This document shows positions 7,761 through 16,259 of a stretch of DNA of 64,000 nt, in pieces. The position numbers were made by a program, and so were the translations under genes. The DNA is taken from contig NZ_FOYH01000003.1 of assembly GCF_900116015.1 (NCBI RefSeq), forward strand, positions 1-64,000. The letters are read 5' to 3'. Every line of letters begins with the position of its first letter. The first letter of the stretch is position 1. A model generated the notes under the pieces. It saw only the letters and a program-made list of their open reading frames with translations. It was not told where the DNA came from and searched no databases. This stretch comes from Enterobacter sp. kpr-6. Its GTDB lineage: Bacteria > Pseudomonadota > Gammaproteobacteria > Enterobacterales > Enterobacteriaceae.

Positions 7761-8675
7761 ATGCGATCGCTAAACCGACTGAAATGGCTCCACGCCTTTG
7801 AAGCCACCGCCCGCCACGGCAGTTTTACCGGCGCGGCACAGGAACTGGGCGTCACGCCCGCTGCCGTAGGGCAGCTTGTCCGCTCGCTGGAAGAGTGGGT
7901 AGGGCACCCGCTTCTTCGCCGTACCCGCACAGGTAAGGCGCGCCTGACGCTCGTTGATGAAGCGCAGGACGCTCTGCAGGACATCACGCAGGGGCTGGAC
8001 AAGCTGGAAACCGGATTAAATAAACTTCGCGGACGCCGCGCACGCTCGGTTGTTGTGGTCACCGCTTCTCAGGTCCTGATGATGAACTGGCTGATGGAGC
8101 GGCTGAACCGGTTCTCAGAAATGCATGAAACTATCGATCTGCGGCTTAATGTCACAGAGAAGCTGATGGACGTTTCGCATGGCGAAGCGGATATCGGCAT
8201 TCGCTGCGGGCAGGGAGACTGGCCCGGCGTGAATAAAACCTGGCTGATGGATGAAGAAGCGGTGCTGGTCTGCAGCCCGCGCCTCGTACCACCGGAGAAA
8301 ATGGCCTGCGGTGAATGGCTCGCCACACAAAAATTAATCCATGATGATACGCCGCATCCCGGTGCGGATTTTCCATCATGGGACGATATTCTGAGCGCGG
8401 TTAATGCGCCAGAAGCCCGTGAAAGCGGCCTGCATATTAACTCCACCTCAGCCGTGATTTTGTCGGCCCTGAGCGGCCGGGGCGTGGCCGTTGTTCGTTA
8501 CGCCCTGGTGAAGCAACTTATTGAAACCGGGCAACTGGTTCAGTTGCATCCTGACCATCGCTGGCCGCTCAAGTGGTCTTACTACCTGGTCACGCCGCAA
8601 CATAATGTCATGCGTGATGAAGTTAAAGTATTTCACGACTGGCTTCTTCAGGACGTTGTCTCAGGCTATTCGTGA
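7761..8675 (+). CDS. LysR-type transcriptional regulator (GcvA-like)
   Basis: 304 aa from the ATG before RSLNRLKWLHAF; the open frame extends 50 codons further upstream, but that part has no LysR similarity. The N-terminal winged helix-turn-helix (residues about 5-62, FEATARHGSFTGAAQELGVTPAAVGQLVRSLEE) is typical, followed by a substrate-binding domain with VSHGEADIGIRCG. It is divergent from the SDR gene, the usual arrangement for a LysR regulator and its target. Inducer unknown. Confidence 0.85.
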   Translation: MRSLNRLKWLHAFEATARHGSFTGAAQELGVTPAAVGQLVRSLEEWVGHPLLRRTRTGKARLTLVDEAQDALQDITQGLDKLETGLNKLRGRRARSVVVVTASQVLMMNWLMERLNRFSEMHETIDLRLNVTEKLMDVSHGEADIGIRCGQGDWPGVNKTWLMDEEAVLVCSPRLVPPEKMACGEWLATQKLIHDDTPHPGADFPSWDDILSAVNAPEARESGLHINSTSAVILSALSGRGVAVVRYALVKQLIETGQLVQLHPDHRWPLKWSYYLVTPQHNVMRDEVKVFHDWLLQDVVSGYS

Positions 8676-8932
8676 TCGGTCACCGCAGGTTTTACGCAGC
8701 CCGGGAATTTAGCCACGTGACATCACGACATAGAATTTCTTCTCTGCTCCGCAAAAATTCTCTGATTTGTTGAAGCGGCCTGGCTTTCTGATAATCACCG
8801 GCAACGACGCCATGTAATATCCGTCGTAGCCCCGCATGAACCTCTTAGCCCCCTCACATTTTGTGCCCTTTATCCGGTACGCGCGATCCCTAAGCTAAAC
8901 TTTACTTACCCATAGCGGGTAAAGGAGGTTTT

Positions 8933-9166
8933 ATGCTTAAAGATCCTGAAGTGAAACGGTGGGCGTCGCAAATGCTCTTGTCTGCATTACGTGGCGATGC
9001 AAACAGAACGTCCATTGAAGAGCAAATCGATCTACTGCGTAAAAAACATGGTGCCGAGGCCGTTGAAGGTGTGCTTGAAGAGTTACTGATAGAAGCCGGC
9101 CGAATAGGGCCAATGCACTGTGATGGAAGTTTATTCCATAATAATAAGGCACACAGATTTGGGTAA
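8933..9166 (+). CDS. Small hypothetical protein
   Basis: 77 aa, mostly charged and helical (MLKDPEVKRWASQMLLSAL...), soluble, no signal peptide. A strong AAAGGAGG lies 5 bases before the ATG and a terminator follows at 9188, so it is likely a genuine single-gene unit. No family recognised. Confidence 0.6.
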   Translation: MLKDPEVKRWASQMLLSALRGDANRTSIEEQIDLLRKKHGAEAVEGVLEELLIEAGRIGPMHCDGSLFHNNKAHRFG

Positions 9167-9187
9167 AAGTAACCCGAATCTCTCTAA

Positions 9188-9215
9188 TACTGAGCCGCCT
9201 TCGGGCGGTTCAGTA
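9188..9215 (+). terminator. Hairpin after the 77-aa gene
   Basis: TACTGAGCCGCC, loop TTC, GGGCGGTTCAGTA: a 12-bp stem with one G-T pair. The U-run is weak. Confidence 0.6.
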
Positions 9216-9358
9216 TATGAACTGAGCAATCGCACCGCTGCCGTGAAAATTTACACATCCCGTTAACCTGTTAATTCTTAATCCTTTTCCGCGATATCCG
9301 GCACGCCCGGCGCGCGCAATTTTCCTGACAGAGACTTGATCCCCTTAATAGATAAATC

Positions 9359-9378
9359 TACTGTATAAATACACAGTA
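9359..9378 (+). promoter_or_regulatory. LexA (SOS) box upstream of umuD
   Basis: TACTGTATAAATACACAGTA is a near-perfect LexA site (CTG-N10-CAG core, flanked by TA on both sides), 26 bases before the umuD ATG. It would place umuDC under SOS control. A ribosome-binding site AAGGTGA lies between it and the start. Confidence 0.92.
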
Positions 9379-9403
9379 AATCATATTAATAAGGTGACTC
9401 ACC

Positions 9404-9823
9404 ATGAAGTTCTACCAGCCCGCTGAATTGCGCGTCGTTGCCGCGCTACCTTTATTCGGTGATTTAGTTCCCTGTGGTTTTCCCTCTCCGGCACAGGATT
9501 ATGTTGAACAGCGTATCGATTTTAATGATTTTATGATCGCCCATCCTAATTCGACTTATGTTGTTAAAGCCGCGGGGGATTCAATGCTGGAGGGCGGCAT
9601 CAGCGATGGCGATATGCTGGTGGTGGACTCTTCGCTTACAGCAGAACATGGCGATATTGTGATCGCCGCCGTGGACGGTGAATTTACCGTCAAACAATTA
9701 CAGCTTCGTCCCTTCCTGCAACTTAATCCCCTCAACAGTGCCTACAGACCTATTCCCATCCTGAATGAAGACACGCTGGAACTCTTCGGCGTGGTCACTT
9801 TTATTATTAAAGCCCGGCGCTAA
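9404..9823 (+). CDS. umuD: UmuD, polymerase V accessory protein (self-cleaving)
   Basis: 139 aa, the E. coli length. The RecA-stimulated autocleavage site Cys24-Gly25 (LVPCGFP), nucleophile Ser60 ([10 protein letters not shown]) and general base Lys97 (FTVKQL) are all present, so it should convert to UmuD' after DNA damage. UmuD'2 joins UmuC to form polymerase V for error-prone lesion bypass. Two bases separate its stop from the umuC ATG; a LexA box lies just upstream. Confidence 0.97.
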   Translation: MKFYQPAELRVVAALPLFGDLVPCGFPSPAQDYVEQRIDFNDFMIAHPNSTYVVKAAGDSMLEGGISDGDMLVVDSSLTAEHGDIVIAAVDGEFTVKQLQLRPFLQLNPLNSAYRPIPILNEDTLELFGVVTFIIKARR

Positions 9824-9825
9824 TC

Positions 9826-11097
9826 ATGTTCGCGTTAGTGGATGTGAATTCATTTTACGTCAGTTGCGAAACGGCCTTTCGGCCCGATCTGTGGGGCAAG
9901 CCGGTGGTGGTGCTCAGTAATAACGACGGCTGCGTGATTGCCCGCAACAGCGAGGCGAAACGACTGAATGTGGTGATGGGCGCGCCGTTTTTTAAACAAA
10001 AGGATCTTTTTCGCGCCAATAACGTGACCTGTTTTAGCAGCAACTACGAGCTGTATGCCGACATGAGCAAGCGCGTAATGGATACGCTGGAGGCGATGTG
10101 TCCGGGGGTTGAGATCTATTCCATCGATGAAGCCTTCTGTGACTTAACCGGCGTGCGCAACTGCTGCGATCTGGAGGATTTTGGCCACGCCATTCGTCAG
10201 AGCGTTAAGCTGAATACCCATCTGCAGGTGGGTGTGGGGATCGCGCAAACCAAAACCCTGGCAAAGCTCGCCAACTATGCCGCCAAGCGCTGGTCGCAAA
10301 CGGGCGGCGTGGTGGATCTCTCAAACCAGGCGCGGCAGCGTAAGCTGATGGCCGCCCTGCCGGTAGGCGAGGTCTGGGGCATCGGCGGGCGGCTGGCAAA
10401 AAAACTCGACGCCATGGGCATCAAAACGATCCTGCAACTTGCCGATGCGGATATCCGCTTTATCAGAAAACATTTCAGCGTGGTGGTGGAAAGAACGGTG
10501 CGGGAATTGCGCGGCGAATCCTGCCTGGCCTTTGACGAATTTATTCCGCTCAAACAGGAGATTGTCTGTAGCCGCAGCTTCGGCGTGCGACTGACGCAGT
10601 ACGAACATATGCGGCAGGCGATTTGCAGCCATGCATCGCGGGCGGCGGAAAAGCTGCGCAAAGAGCACCAGTACTGCCGTTTTATCTCCGCGTTTGTCAA
10701 AACGTCGCCATTTGCCCCCGACGAACCCTATTACGGCAACAGCGCCGCCATCAAACTTCTCACTCCCACTCACGACAGCCGGGACATTATCCAGGCCGCA
10801 ATCGGCTGTCTGGACGCGATCTGGCGGGAAGGGCTGCATTATCAAAAAGCGGGCGTCATGCTGGGGGATTTCTTCAGCCAGGGCGTGGCGCAGCTTGATT
10901 TGTTCGATGAGCACCGACCGCGGCCGCACAGCGAGGTATTAATGCAGGCGTTGGATGAGCTGAATAAAAAACAGGGACGGGGAACGCTTTTTTTTGCCGG
11001 GCAGGGGATTGCGCAGGAGTGGCAGATGAAACGGGAAATGCTCTCGCCGCGCTACACCACGCGCTTAACGGACGCGATGGTAGTGTGCGTGCGCTGA
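9826..11097 (+). CDS. umuC: UmuC, DNA polymerase V catalytic subunit (second, complete copy)
   Basis: 423 aa, Y-family DNA polymerase. Catalytic carboxylates are D6 (ALVDVNSF), D101 and E102 (SIDEAF). The helix-hairpin-helix region follows (VGEVWGIGGRLAKKL from about 180), and the beta-clamp motif QLDLF is at 357-361. It forms an operon with umuD (2-base gap) under the SOS box at 9359. A second umuC copy occupies the window start, 9 kb away. All key residues are intact, so this copy should be functional. Confidence 0.97.
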   Translation: MFALVDVNSFYVSCETAFRPDLWGKPVVVLSNNDGCVIARNSEAKRLNVVMGAPFFKQKDLFRANNVTCFSSNYELYADMSKRVMDTLEAMCPGVEIYSIDEAFCDLTGVRNCCDLEDFGHAIRQSVKLNTHLQVGVGIAQTKTLAKLANYAAKRWSQTGGVVDLSNQARQRKLMAALPVGEVWGIGGRLAKKLDAMGIKTILQLADADIRFIRKHFSVVVERTVRELRGESCLAFDEFIPLKQEIVCSRSFGVRLTQYEHMRQAICSHASRAAEKLRKEHQYCRFISAFVKTSPFAPDEPYYGNSAAIKLLTPTHDSRDIIQAAIGCLDAIWREGLHYQKAGVMLGDFFSQGVAQLDLFDEHRPRPHSEVLMQALDELNKKQGRGTLFFAGQGIAQEWQMKREMLSPRYTTRLTDAMVVCVR

Positions 11098-11161
11098 GAA
11101 ATCTGAAACGCCGGGCACGTTATCCTTGCCACGATCGCTAATTCGTAATAACGTTAGTTAC

Positions 11162-11614
11162 ATGAAAAAAGACAGCCGACTCTCAACAGTGCTGCACATT
11201 TTGTTGCATATGCACTTCCATACCAGACCCATGACGTCAGAACAACTGGCGCAGTGCGCCGGGACCAACCCGGTCGTTATCCGGCGCATGATGGGTCTTT
11301 TACGCAAACAGCAACTGGTCTCGTCGATTGCCGGTCACGGCGGCGGCTGGTCGCTGACCGACAAACTTACCGATGTCACCCTGCGTCAGTTGCACGACGT
11401 TTTGGGCGAACCGGCGATTTTTGCGATCGGTAATCGTAATGAACGACCAGAATGCCTGATCGAACAGGCGGTGAATGCTGCGCTCGGTGATGCCTTTGAC
11501 GAGGCGGAAGCGCTTCTGCTGGCGCATTTCGGCCGTATCAAACTGGGCGATCTGCTTGCCGATGCTGAAAAGCGCAATATCAACCGCAACGTTAGAGGTA
11601 AGAATGAAATATGA
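11162..11614 (+). CDS. Rrf2 family transcriptional regulator
   Basis: 150 aa from ATG-AAAAAAGAC; the frame extends 12 codons further up without similarity. N-terminal winged helix (SRLSTVLHILLHM, MTSEQLAQCAGTNPVVIRRMMGLLRKQQLV, GHGGGWSL wing) is typical of Rrf2. The Fe-S cysteine triad of IscR/NsrR is absent (only one Cys, in RPECLIEQ, lies in the usual region), so sensing probably does not use a full cluster. It overlaps the downstream flavoprotein by 11 bases and most likely regulates this two-gene unit, possibly in response to redox or electrophile stress. Confidence 0.85.
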   Translation: MKKDSRLSTVLHILLHMHFHTRPMTSEQLAQCAGTNPVVIRRMMGLLRKQQLVSSIAGHGGGWSLTDKLTDVTLRQLHDVLGEPAIFAIGNRNERPECLIEQAVNAALGDAFDEAEALLLAHFGRIKLGDLLADAEKRNINRNVRGKNEI

Positions 11615-12494
11615 CGTGATCATCATTGGTGGCAGCTACGCCGGTATGGCTGCTGCTCTGCAACTGGTAAGGGCCCGTCGTCAGGTTCTTATTATTGATG
11701 CCGGAATGCGACGGAACCGTTTTGCCAGTCACTCACACGGTTTTCTTGGTCAGGATGGCGTCGATCCGGCGCTGATTTTTGAACAGTCACGCGAGCAACT
11801 GCTGCGTTATCCTTCTTTGCAGTGGCACGAGGGGGCGGCAGAAAAGGTGCTCGGTGAAAAAGAGGCTTTCCGGGTGCAAACGCTGTCCGGTGACGCCTTT
11901 GAAGCGCGCCGCGTGCTGTTTGCCGTTGGCGTAAAAGATATCCTGCCGCCGATAGAGGGCTTACAACAGCGCTGGGGACAGCATGTTTTTCATTGTCCCT
12001 ACTGCCACGGCTATGAGCTTAATCAGGGAGAACTTGCCGTCATCGCGACGAGTGAAATGTCTGCCCACCAGGCCCAGATGGTCGCGGAGTGGGGCAACGT
12101 GACGTTCTTTACGAACTACGTATTCACTCCCGACGAAGAGATCCGTGCTGATTTACACCGGCGCGGCGTAAAAATTGAAACCACACCGATAAAGCGGCTG
12201 GTTAATCATGCCGATATCGAAACAGCAGATGGCCGTGTCCTGTCTTTCGCCGGCATATTTGTCGGGCCAAAAAACCAGCCTGCCAGCGACATAGCGCAGA
12301 CGCTTGGCTGCAAGCTGGAAGAGACAGTGTTTGGCACCCAAATCAGCAGTGACAGCATGAAAGAAACCTCGGTGCCCGGCGCGTTTGCGTGCGGTGATGT
12401 GGCGCGCGTGCCGCATTCGGTATCGCTGGCGGTGGGGGACGGGGCCTGGGCCGGAGCTGCCATCCACCGCTCGTTAATTTTCCAGACAGCCTGA
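11604..12494 (+). CDS. Thioredoxin reductase-like NAD(P)/FAD-dependent oxidoreductase
   Basis: 296 aa. FAD-binding GGSYAG at 9-14, redox pair C131-P-Y-C134 (HCPYCHGYE), and the C-terminal FACGDVA motif that contacts FAD. This layout matches thioredoxin reductase-type proteins. The internal ATG at 11604 is chosen because the upstream 43 codons are out-of-frame sequence of the Rrf2 gene. The 11-base overlap with that gene indicates coupled translation. Physiological substrate unknown. Confidence 0.85.
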   Translation: MKYDVIIIGGSYAGMAAALQLVRARRQVLIIDAGMRRNRFASHSHGFLGQDGVDPALIFEQSREQLLRYPSLQWHEGAAEKVLGEKEAFRVQTLSGDAFEARRVLFAVGVKDILPPIEGLQQRWGQHVFHCPYCHGYELNQGELAVIATSEMSAHQAQMVAEWGNVTFFTNYVFTPDEEIRADLHRRGVKIETTPIKRLVNHADIETADGRVLSFAGIFVGPKNQPASDIAQTLGCKLEETVFGTQISSDSMKETSVPGAFACGDVARVPHSVSLAVGDGAWAGAAIHRSLIFQTA

Positions 12495-12504
12495 TGTACC
12501 CTGA

Positions 12505-12542
12505 GCCCGCGCTTATTTTCCATTCATTAAAATAGCGCGGGC
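12505..12542 (+). terminator. Hairpin after the flavoprotein gene
   Basis: GCCCGCGCTTATTTT pairs with AAAATAGCGCGGGC around an 8- to 10-base loop, 11 bases after the stop. The T-run that follows is short. Confidence 0.6.
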
Positions 12543-12827
12543 GTTCTGCTTATCGTTTACCGCAAAGCCTCATAAAGCATTCACTCATTTATCTCCCACC
12601 TTTCCGCCACGTCTTGTACCGATACGCCGCATGTCGGCTCCGGAAGCGTGCCAGCTTGCAGTGCAAAACGTCTGCTATGGCTGTACAAATAAATAGCCTT
12701 TGGGTTTATGCGTGTTTTTTTTGCGTCGATTAAACAAGAAACATTTTTGTACGGCTACAATGAAATGTAGCGTGCCTCAAATAACGATACTGATATTTTT
12801 TAATCAATATTAAAAAGCGAGGAAAGG

Positions 12828-12856
12828 TTAACATGTTGATTTTAATGCGTTATAAT
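12828..12856 (+). promoter_or_regulatory. Near-consensus sigma70 promoter for the GGDEF-EAL operon
   Basis: TTAACA-N17-TATAAT: five of six -35 bases, optimal spacing and a perfect -10. Transcription would start near 12863, leaving a leader of about 95 bases before the ATG at 12958. Confidence 0.65.
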
Positions 12857-12957
12857 GAGAATGAGCTTATTGTTTCAATAATAGCAAGCCAACATATATA
12901 AATAGCCTAATAACTAAATTATAATATTTTTACATCCGGTAGATAAGTGAGTTTAGA

Positions 12958-13452
12958 ATGCGGTTAATTATCATGTTGTTAAGCTTTATGGTCGTCACCC
13001 AGGTATGCGCTGGTGAGCTTTCCAAACCTACTGGTAAAGTCCTTTTAACCCTGACCGGTAATATAGAAAATACAAATGAAGACGGGAAAGCCGTTTTTGA
13101 TATCGCCAGCCTTGAGAAACTGGGCATAGTAAGTTTCCAGACCAACTCTCCCTGGTATAATGGGCGCACTACCTTTACGGGTATCCCAATGCGAAAGCTC
13201 ATGGATTATGTCGGGGCGAAAGGTTCTGTTGTTAAGGTCACTGCGCTCAATGACTACACAACCGTTATCCCTGTCAGCGATTTCAAGAAATACAATGTTA
13301 TTCTTGCTTTAAAAATCAACGGCGAATATATGCGTATCCGTGATAAAGGCCCGTTATTTATTGTGTATCCCTATGACAGTATGCCTGAACTCAACAACCA
13401 GCTTTTTTATTCAAGATCGGCCTGGCAGGTTAGCAAAATCAATATTGAATAG
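12958..13452 (+). CDS. Periplasmic sulfite oxidase-fold (molybdopterin-binding-like) protein without the Mo-ligand cysteine
   Basis: 164 aa with a signal peptide (about residues 1-19, ending in VCAG). The mature part resembles the oxidoreductase molybdopterin-binding fold (SUOX/YedY type): NGRTTFTGIPMRKLMDYVG, TALNDYTTVIPVSDF, RDKGPLFIVYPYD. The only cysteine is in the signal peptide, so the thiolate that holds molybdenum in active family members is missing. It is 18 bases upstream of a membrane GGDEF-EAL gene and likely co-transcribed. A periplasmic sensory or ligand-binding partner is a reasonable inference. Confidence 0.75.
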   Translation: MRLIIMLLSFMVVTQVCAGELSKPTGKVLLTLTGNIENTNEDGKAVFDIASLEKLGIVSFQTNSPWYNGRTTFTGIPMRKLMDYVGAKGSVVKVTALNDYTTVIPVSDFKKYNVILALKINGEYMRIRDKGPLFIVYPYDSMPELNNQLFYSRSAWQVSKINIE

Positions 13453-13470
13453 GGAGTTCAGACGATCACT

Positions 13471-15399
13471 ATGAACAGAATATTAGCTGGCATTATATTT
13501 TCGCTTTTTATCTCTACCGCCTATATCTCTTTCCTTGTACACGAAAGACAACAAGAGTTACAGAAACTGACGCAATACACCGATTCATGGTCGGCTGCAC
13601 AACTGGTATCAGAATATTATCGATTCGAATCCTGGCTCGGTCTTTACGCTACCGACGATACAGTGAAATTCGATGATGTGCGCCTGCGTCTCGACATTAT
13701 GCTCAGCCAGAGCGATCTGATGAAAGAAGGGGATTTGGGGCATTATATCGACAGCAATAAAGCGCATCATGAACTGGCTTTACAGTTTGAAAAAACGCTT
13801 AAATATCTGGATGTTCATCTTGAAGACATGAGCCGGCCAGAGCTGAAGGCCTATCTGAAAGGAATGCATTCGCTTGATGCGCCGCTCAGCCGCTTTTCAT
13901 CCGGTGCATTAAACAAAGACGTTAACTCGATTAATAACGCCAACCTCAAAATTCAAACGCTGTATTATATTTACTCAGCGACGTCGGTGCTGCTGATCAT
14001 ACTGAGTGCGATACTGGGTGTGCTGATATTTTTCCAGAACAAAAATATCCTGAAGGCGCATCAGCAGGTTAAAAGCCTTGCAGAAGAGTTGCAGAAATCC
14101 AAAGAAAAACTGCAAATCCAGAATGCCAAACTGGAATATGACGTTTATCACGACTCGCTGACCGGGATGAATAACCGTCATTTTTTCTGGGAAAGTTTAA
14201 ATAAAGCCATTGAGACCGCAGAAAAAAATAATAATTCTGTGACGGTGATGTTGTTTGATTTAGATCGGTTCAAAGAGGTCAATGACACCTATGGTCACGA
14301 TGCCGGTGATATGTTATTACGCCAGATAGCCGAACGCCTGAATTCGATGAACCTGACGTCAGATTCGCTGTATCGCTTAGGTGGGGATGAATTTGCGTTT
14401 CTCTCCAGTGGCCTGACAGAGAGTCGCGCTGTTTCACTCGCCCAAAAAATAGGTGATTTTATCAACCAGCCTTACACGATTTATAACGCGATTATAAATA
14501 TAACCAGCTGTGTTGGTATTGTTATCTCTGAAACTGAACGTCGCTCCGACTATCTTTATAAATTTGCCGATCTGGCGCTTTATGAAGCCAAAAATGAAGG
14601 TTCCGGAAAGATAAAAGTCTTCCGGCAACACATGCTAGAAAAGCTACAGGAAAGCAGAACCCTTGAACACGATATGGCAATGGCCTTAGTGAATAAAGAG
14701 TTCGTGGTTTATTATCAGCCTATCGTTGATTCGTTCAGCCGGGAAATTTACAGCTATGAAGCCCTTATTCGTTGGATCCATCCTCTGAAAGGTCTGCTGT
14801 CGCCGGATAGCTTTATTCCTGTGGCTGAAAAAACCGGCATGATTAACGAGATGGGGAAATCGGTGCTTGAAATGGCCTGTCGGGAAGCGGCAACCTGGGC
14901 GGTTCCGGCTAAAATTTCAGTCAACGTTTCGCCTGTTCAGCTAAGCAGCAGTGCCTTTGCCGGCATAGTGCTCTCCATTCTGAAAGAAACAGGGCTCCCG
15001 GCTGAACGTCTGGAACTGGAAGTGACGGAATCCTCTCTCTTTACTGAGAGCAATACGCCGATGAATACCCTTAACAAACTCAGAGCGCTGGGCGTGAAAA
15101 TCTCCATCGATGATTTTGGTACCGGATACTCTTCTCTGTCGCGGCTGAGCAGGATTGCCTTCGATAAGATCAAAATAGACAAGTCTTTCGTGCATTCGAT
15201 ATCGACTCAGGAAGACGCCCTGAACATCATCAGACTCATCACCGGTATGGCGAAATCGCTCAATATGAAAGCTGTTGCGGAAGGGGTTGAAACGCAGGAA
15301 CAACTGGAAAGCCTTCAGGCGCTGGGCTGCGATTTCGCCCAGGGATATCTGTTTGGAAAACCACAGCCTTGTATCAGCGGGGAAATCAGGAACGGTTAA
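13471..15399 (+). CDS. Membrane-bound GGDEF-EAL protein (cyclic-di-GMP synthesis/degradation)
   Basis: 642 aa. TM helix at about 5-23, periplasmic sensor region 24-165, TM helix at about 168-190, short coiled coil (LAEELQKSKEKLQIQ), then GGDEF (motif intact at 304-308) and EAL (EALIRW from 430). The EAL catalytic set appears complete: NVSP, EVTES, DDFGTGYSSL, KIDKSF and AEGVET. The RxxD inhibitory site before GGDEF is not conserved (LTSD), so product inhibition is unlikely. Net activity cannot be read from sequence, though intact EAL motifs suggest phosphodiesterase potential. It shares an operon with the periplasmic protein upstream, which may signal to its sensor domain. Confidence 0.92.
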   Translation: MNRILAGIIFSLFISTAYISFLVHERQQELQKLTQYTDSWSAAQLVSEYYRFESWLGLYATDDTVKFDDVRLRLDIMLSQSDLMKEGDLGHYIDSNKAHHELALQFEKTLKYLDVHLEDMSRPELKAYLKGMHSLDAPLSRFSSGALNKDVNSINNANLKIQTLYYIYSATSVLLIILSAILGVLIFFQNKNILKAHQQVKSLAEELQKSKEKLQIQNAKLEYDVYHDSLTGMNNRHFFWESLNKAIETAEKNNNSVTVMLFDLDRFKEVNDTYGHDAGDMLLRQIAERLNSMNLTSDSLYRLGGDEFAFLSSGLTESRAVSLAQKIGDFINQPYTIYNAIINITSCVGIVISETERRSDYLYKFADLALYEAKNEGSGKIKVFRQHMLEKLQESRTLEHDMAMALVNKEFVVYYQPIVDSFSREIYSYEALIRWIHPLKGLLSPDSFIPVAEKTGMINEMGKSVLEMACREAATWAVPAKISVNVSPVQLSSSAFAGIVLSILKETGLPAERLELEVTESSLFTESNTPMNTLNKLRALGVKISIDDFGTGYSSLSRLSRIAFDKIKIDKSFVHSISTQEDALNIIRLITGMAKSLNMKAVAEGVETQEQLESLQALGCDFAQGYLFGKPQPCISGEIRNG

Positions 15400-15480
15400 A
15401 TCACAAACGTCCCTCGTACCCGTGAATTCAGGGCTGCGGTTTTTTCTAAGTGGTCATGAGCAAGGCATCGACCAATCCGC

Positions 15481-16062
15481 TTATTTACCGGATTTCATCG
15501 ACATCTGCTCGGCGGACTTCAGGTGCTGCTCAACGACCGGCGTATGTGCGTCGGCCAGCGCCTTCACATCCGGGTCTTTGATATTCATGGCGTCACTTTT
15601 CAGTTTTGACAGCACCATTTTGTGATCTTTGGTGCCCGCGTTTTCCATATACATCTTGTCAAACGCATCGCCGCTCTGTTTTTCCAGCTTTTCGGCCATC
15701 GCTTTGTGCGCAGAATCCGGCTCAGTCGGCAGCGTTACGCCTTTTTTCCCGGCGACCGCCTGTACTTTGCTCAGGGCATCGCCGTGATCATCGACCATCT
15801 TCTGAGCAAATGATTTAACGTCGCTGCTTTGGGCCTTATCCAGTGCGATTTTGGCGGCGGCGATTTCATTGATATTGGCCTGTGCCATATCCTTCAGCGC
15901 TTTTTCGTCACCGGCGCTGAGCTTCATGCCCGCTTCGGTCTGGCTTGCCGCGCCACTCTGCGCAGCGTTTGACGTCGTCTGAGCTTGCACGCCAACAGTG
16001 CTGAACATAGCGATTACTGCTGATGCGGTCAGCAGCCCTTTCAAGGTTTTACTTTTCTGCAT
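15481..16062 (-). CDS. DUF4142 periplasmic protein
   Basis: 193 aa. Cleavable signal peptide ending near VQAQ (residue about 28), then a low-complexity Ala/Ser/Thr stretch, then a four-helix ferritin-like DUF4142 domain (DEKALKDMAQANINEIAAAKIA, SFAQKMVDDHGDAL, AHTPVVEQHLKSAEQM) containing the conserved D-H pairs. Good ribosome-binding site (AGGAGAAC). The family is common in proteobacterial periplasms, often stress-induced, with no defined reaction. Single gene, convergent with the GGDEF-EAL gene. Confidence 0.85.
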   Translation of the reverse strand: MQKSKTLKGLLTASAVIAMFSTVGVQAQTTSNAAQSGAASQTEAGMKLSAGDEKALKDMAQANINEIAAAKIALDKAQSSDVKSFAQKMVDDHGDALSKVQAVAGKKGVTLPTEPDSAHKAMAEKLEKQSGDAFDKMYMENAGTKDHKMVLSKLKSDAMNIKDPDVKALADAHTPVVEQHLKSAEQMSMKSGK

Positions 16063-16259
16063 GTTGTTCTCCTGATGGTCATGGGTAGGGTCAATGTAAG
16101 GTCATTCACCGTGCACAGCGTCACAGATAAATGACAACTGCAATAATGAGTATAGTGGATTTAATGATAGCTGCTCCGACCAGGCCCCAGACTTAACCCT
16201 TAACGCTCCAAAACCCCACAACCATTCAGGAATAAAAACAGGAGTAAAAATCGACGTTC

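Larger units (their letters stand above)
12495..12957. other. Intergenic region with terminator and promoter
   Basis: Holds the hairpin at 12505-12542, about 270 bases of AT-rich sequence with no gene seen, and the promoter at 12828-12856. A 22-codon frame at 12833-12901 overlaps the promoter and was rejected. Confidence 0.6.

Noticed and set aside
12833-12901. 22-codon frame with a GGAAAGG ribosome-binding site upstream of the GGDEF-EAL operon
   Set aside because: It overlaps the -35/-10 elements of the promoter at 12828-12856, so it would not be in the main transcript.
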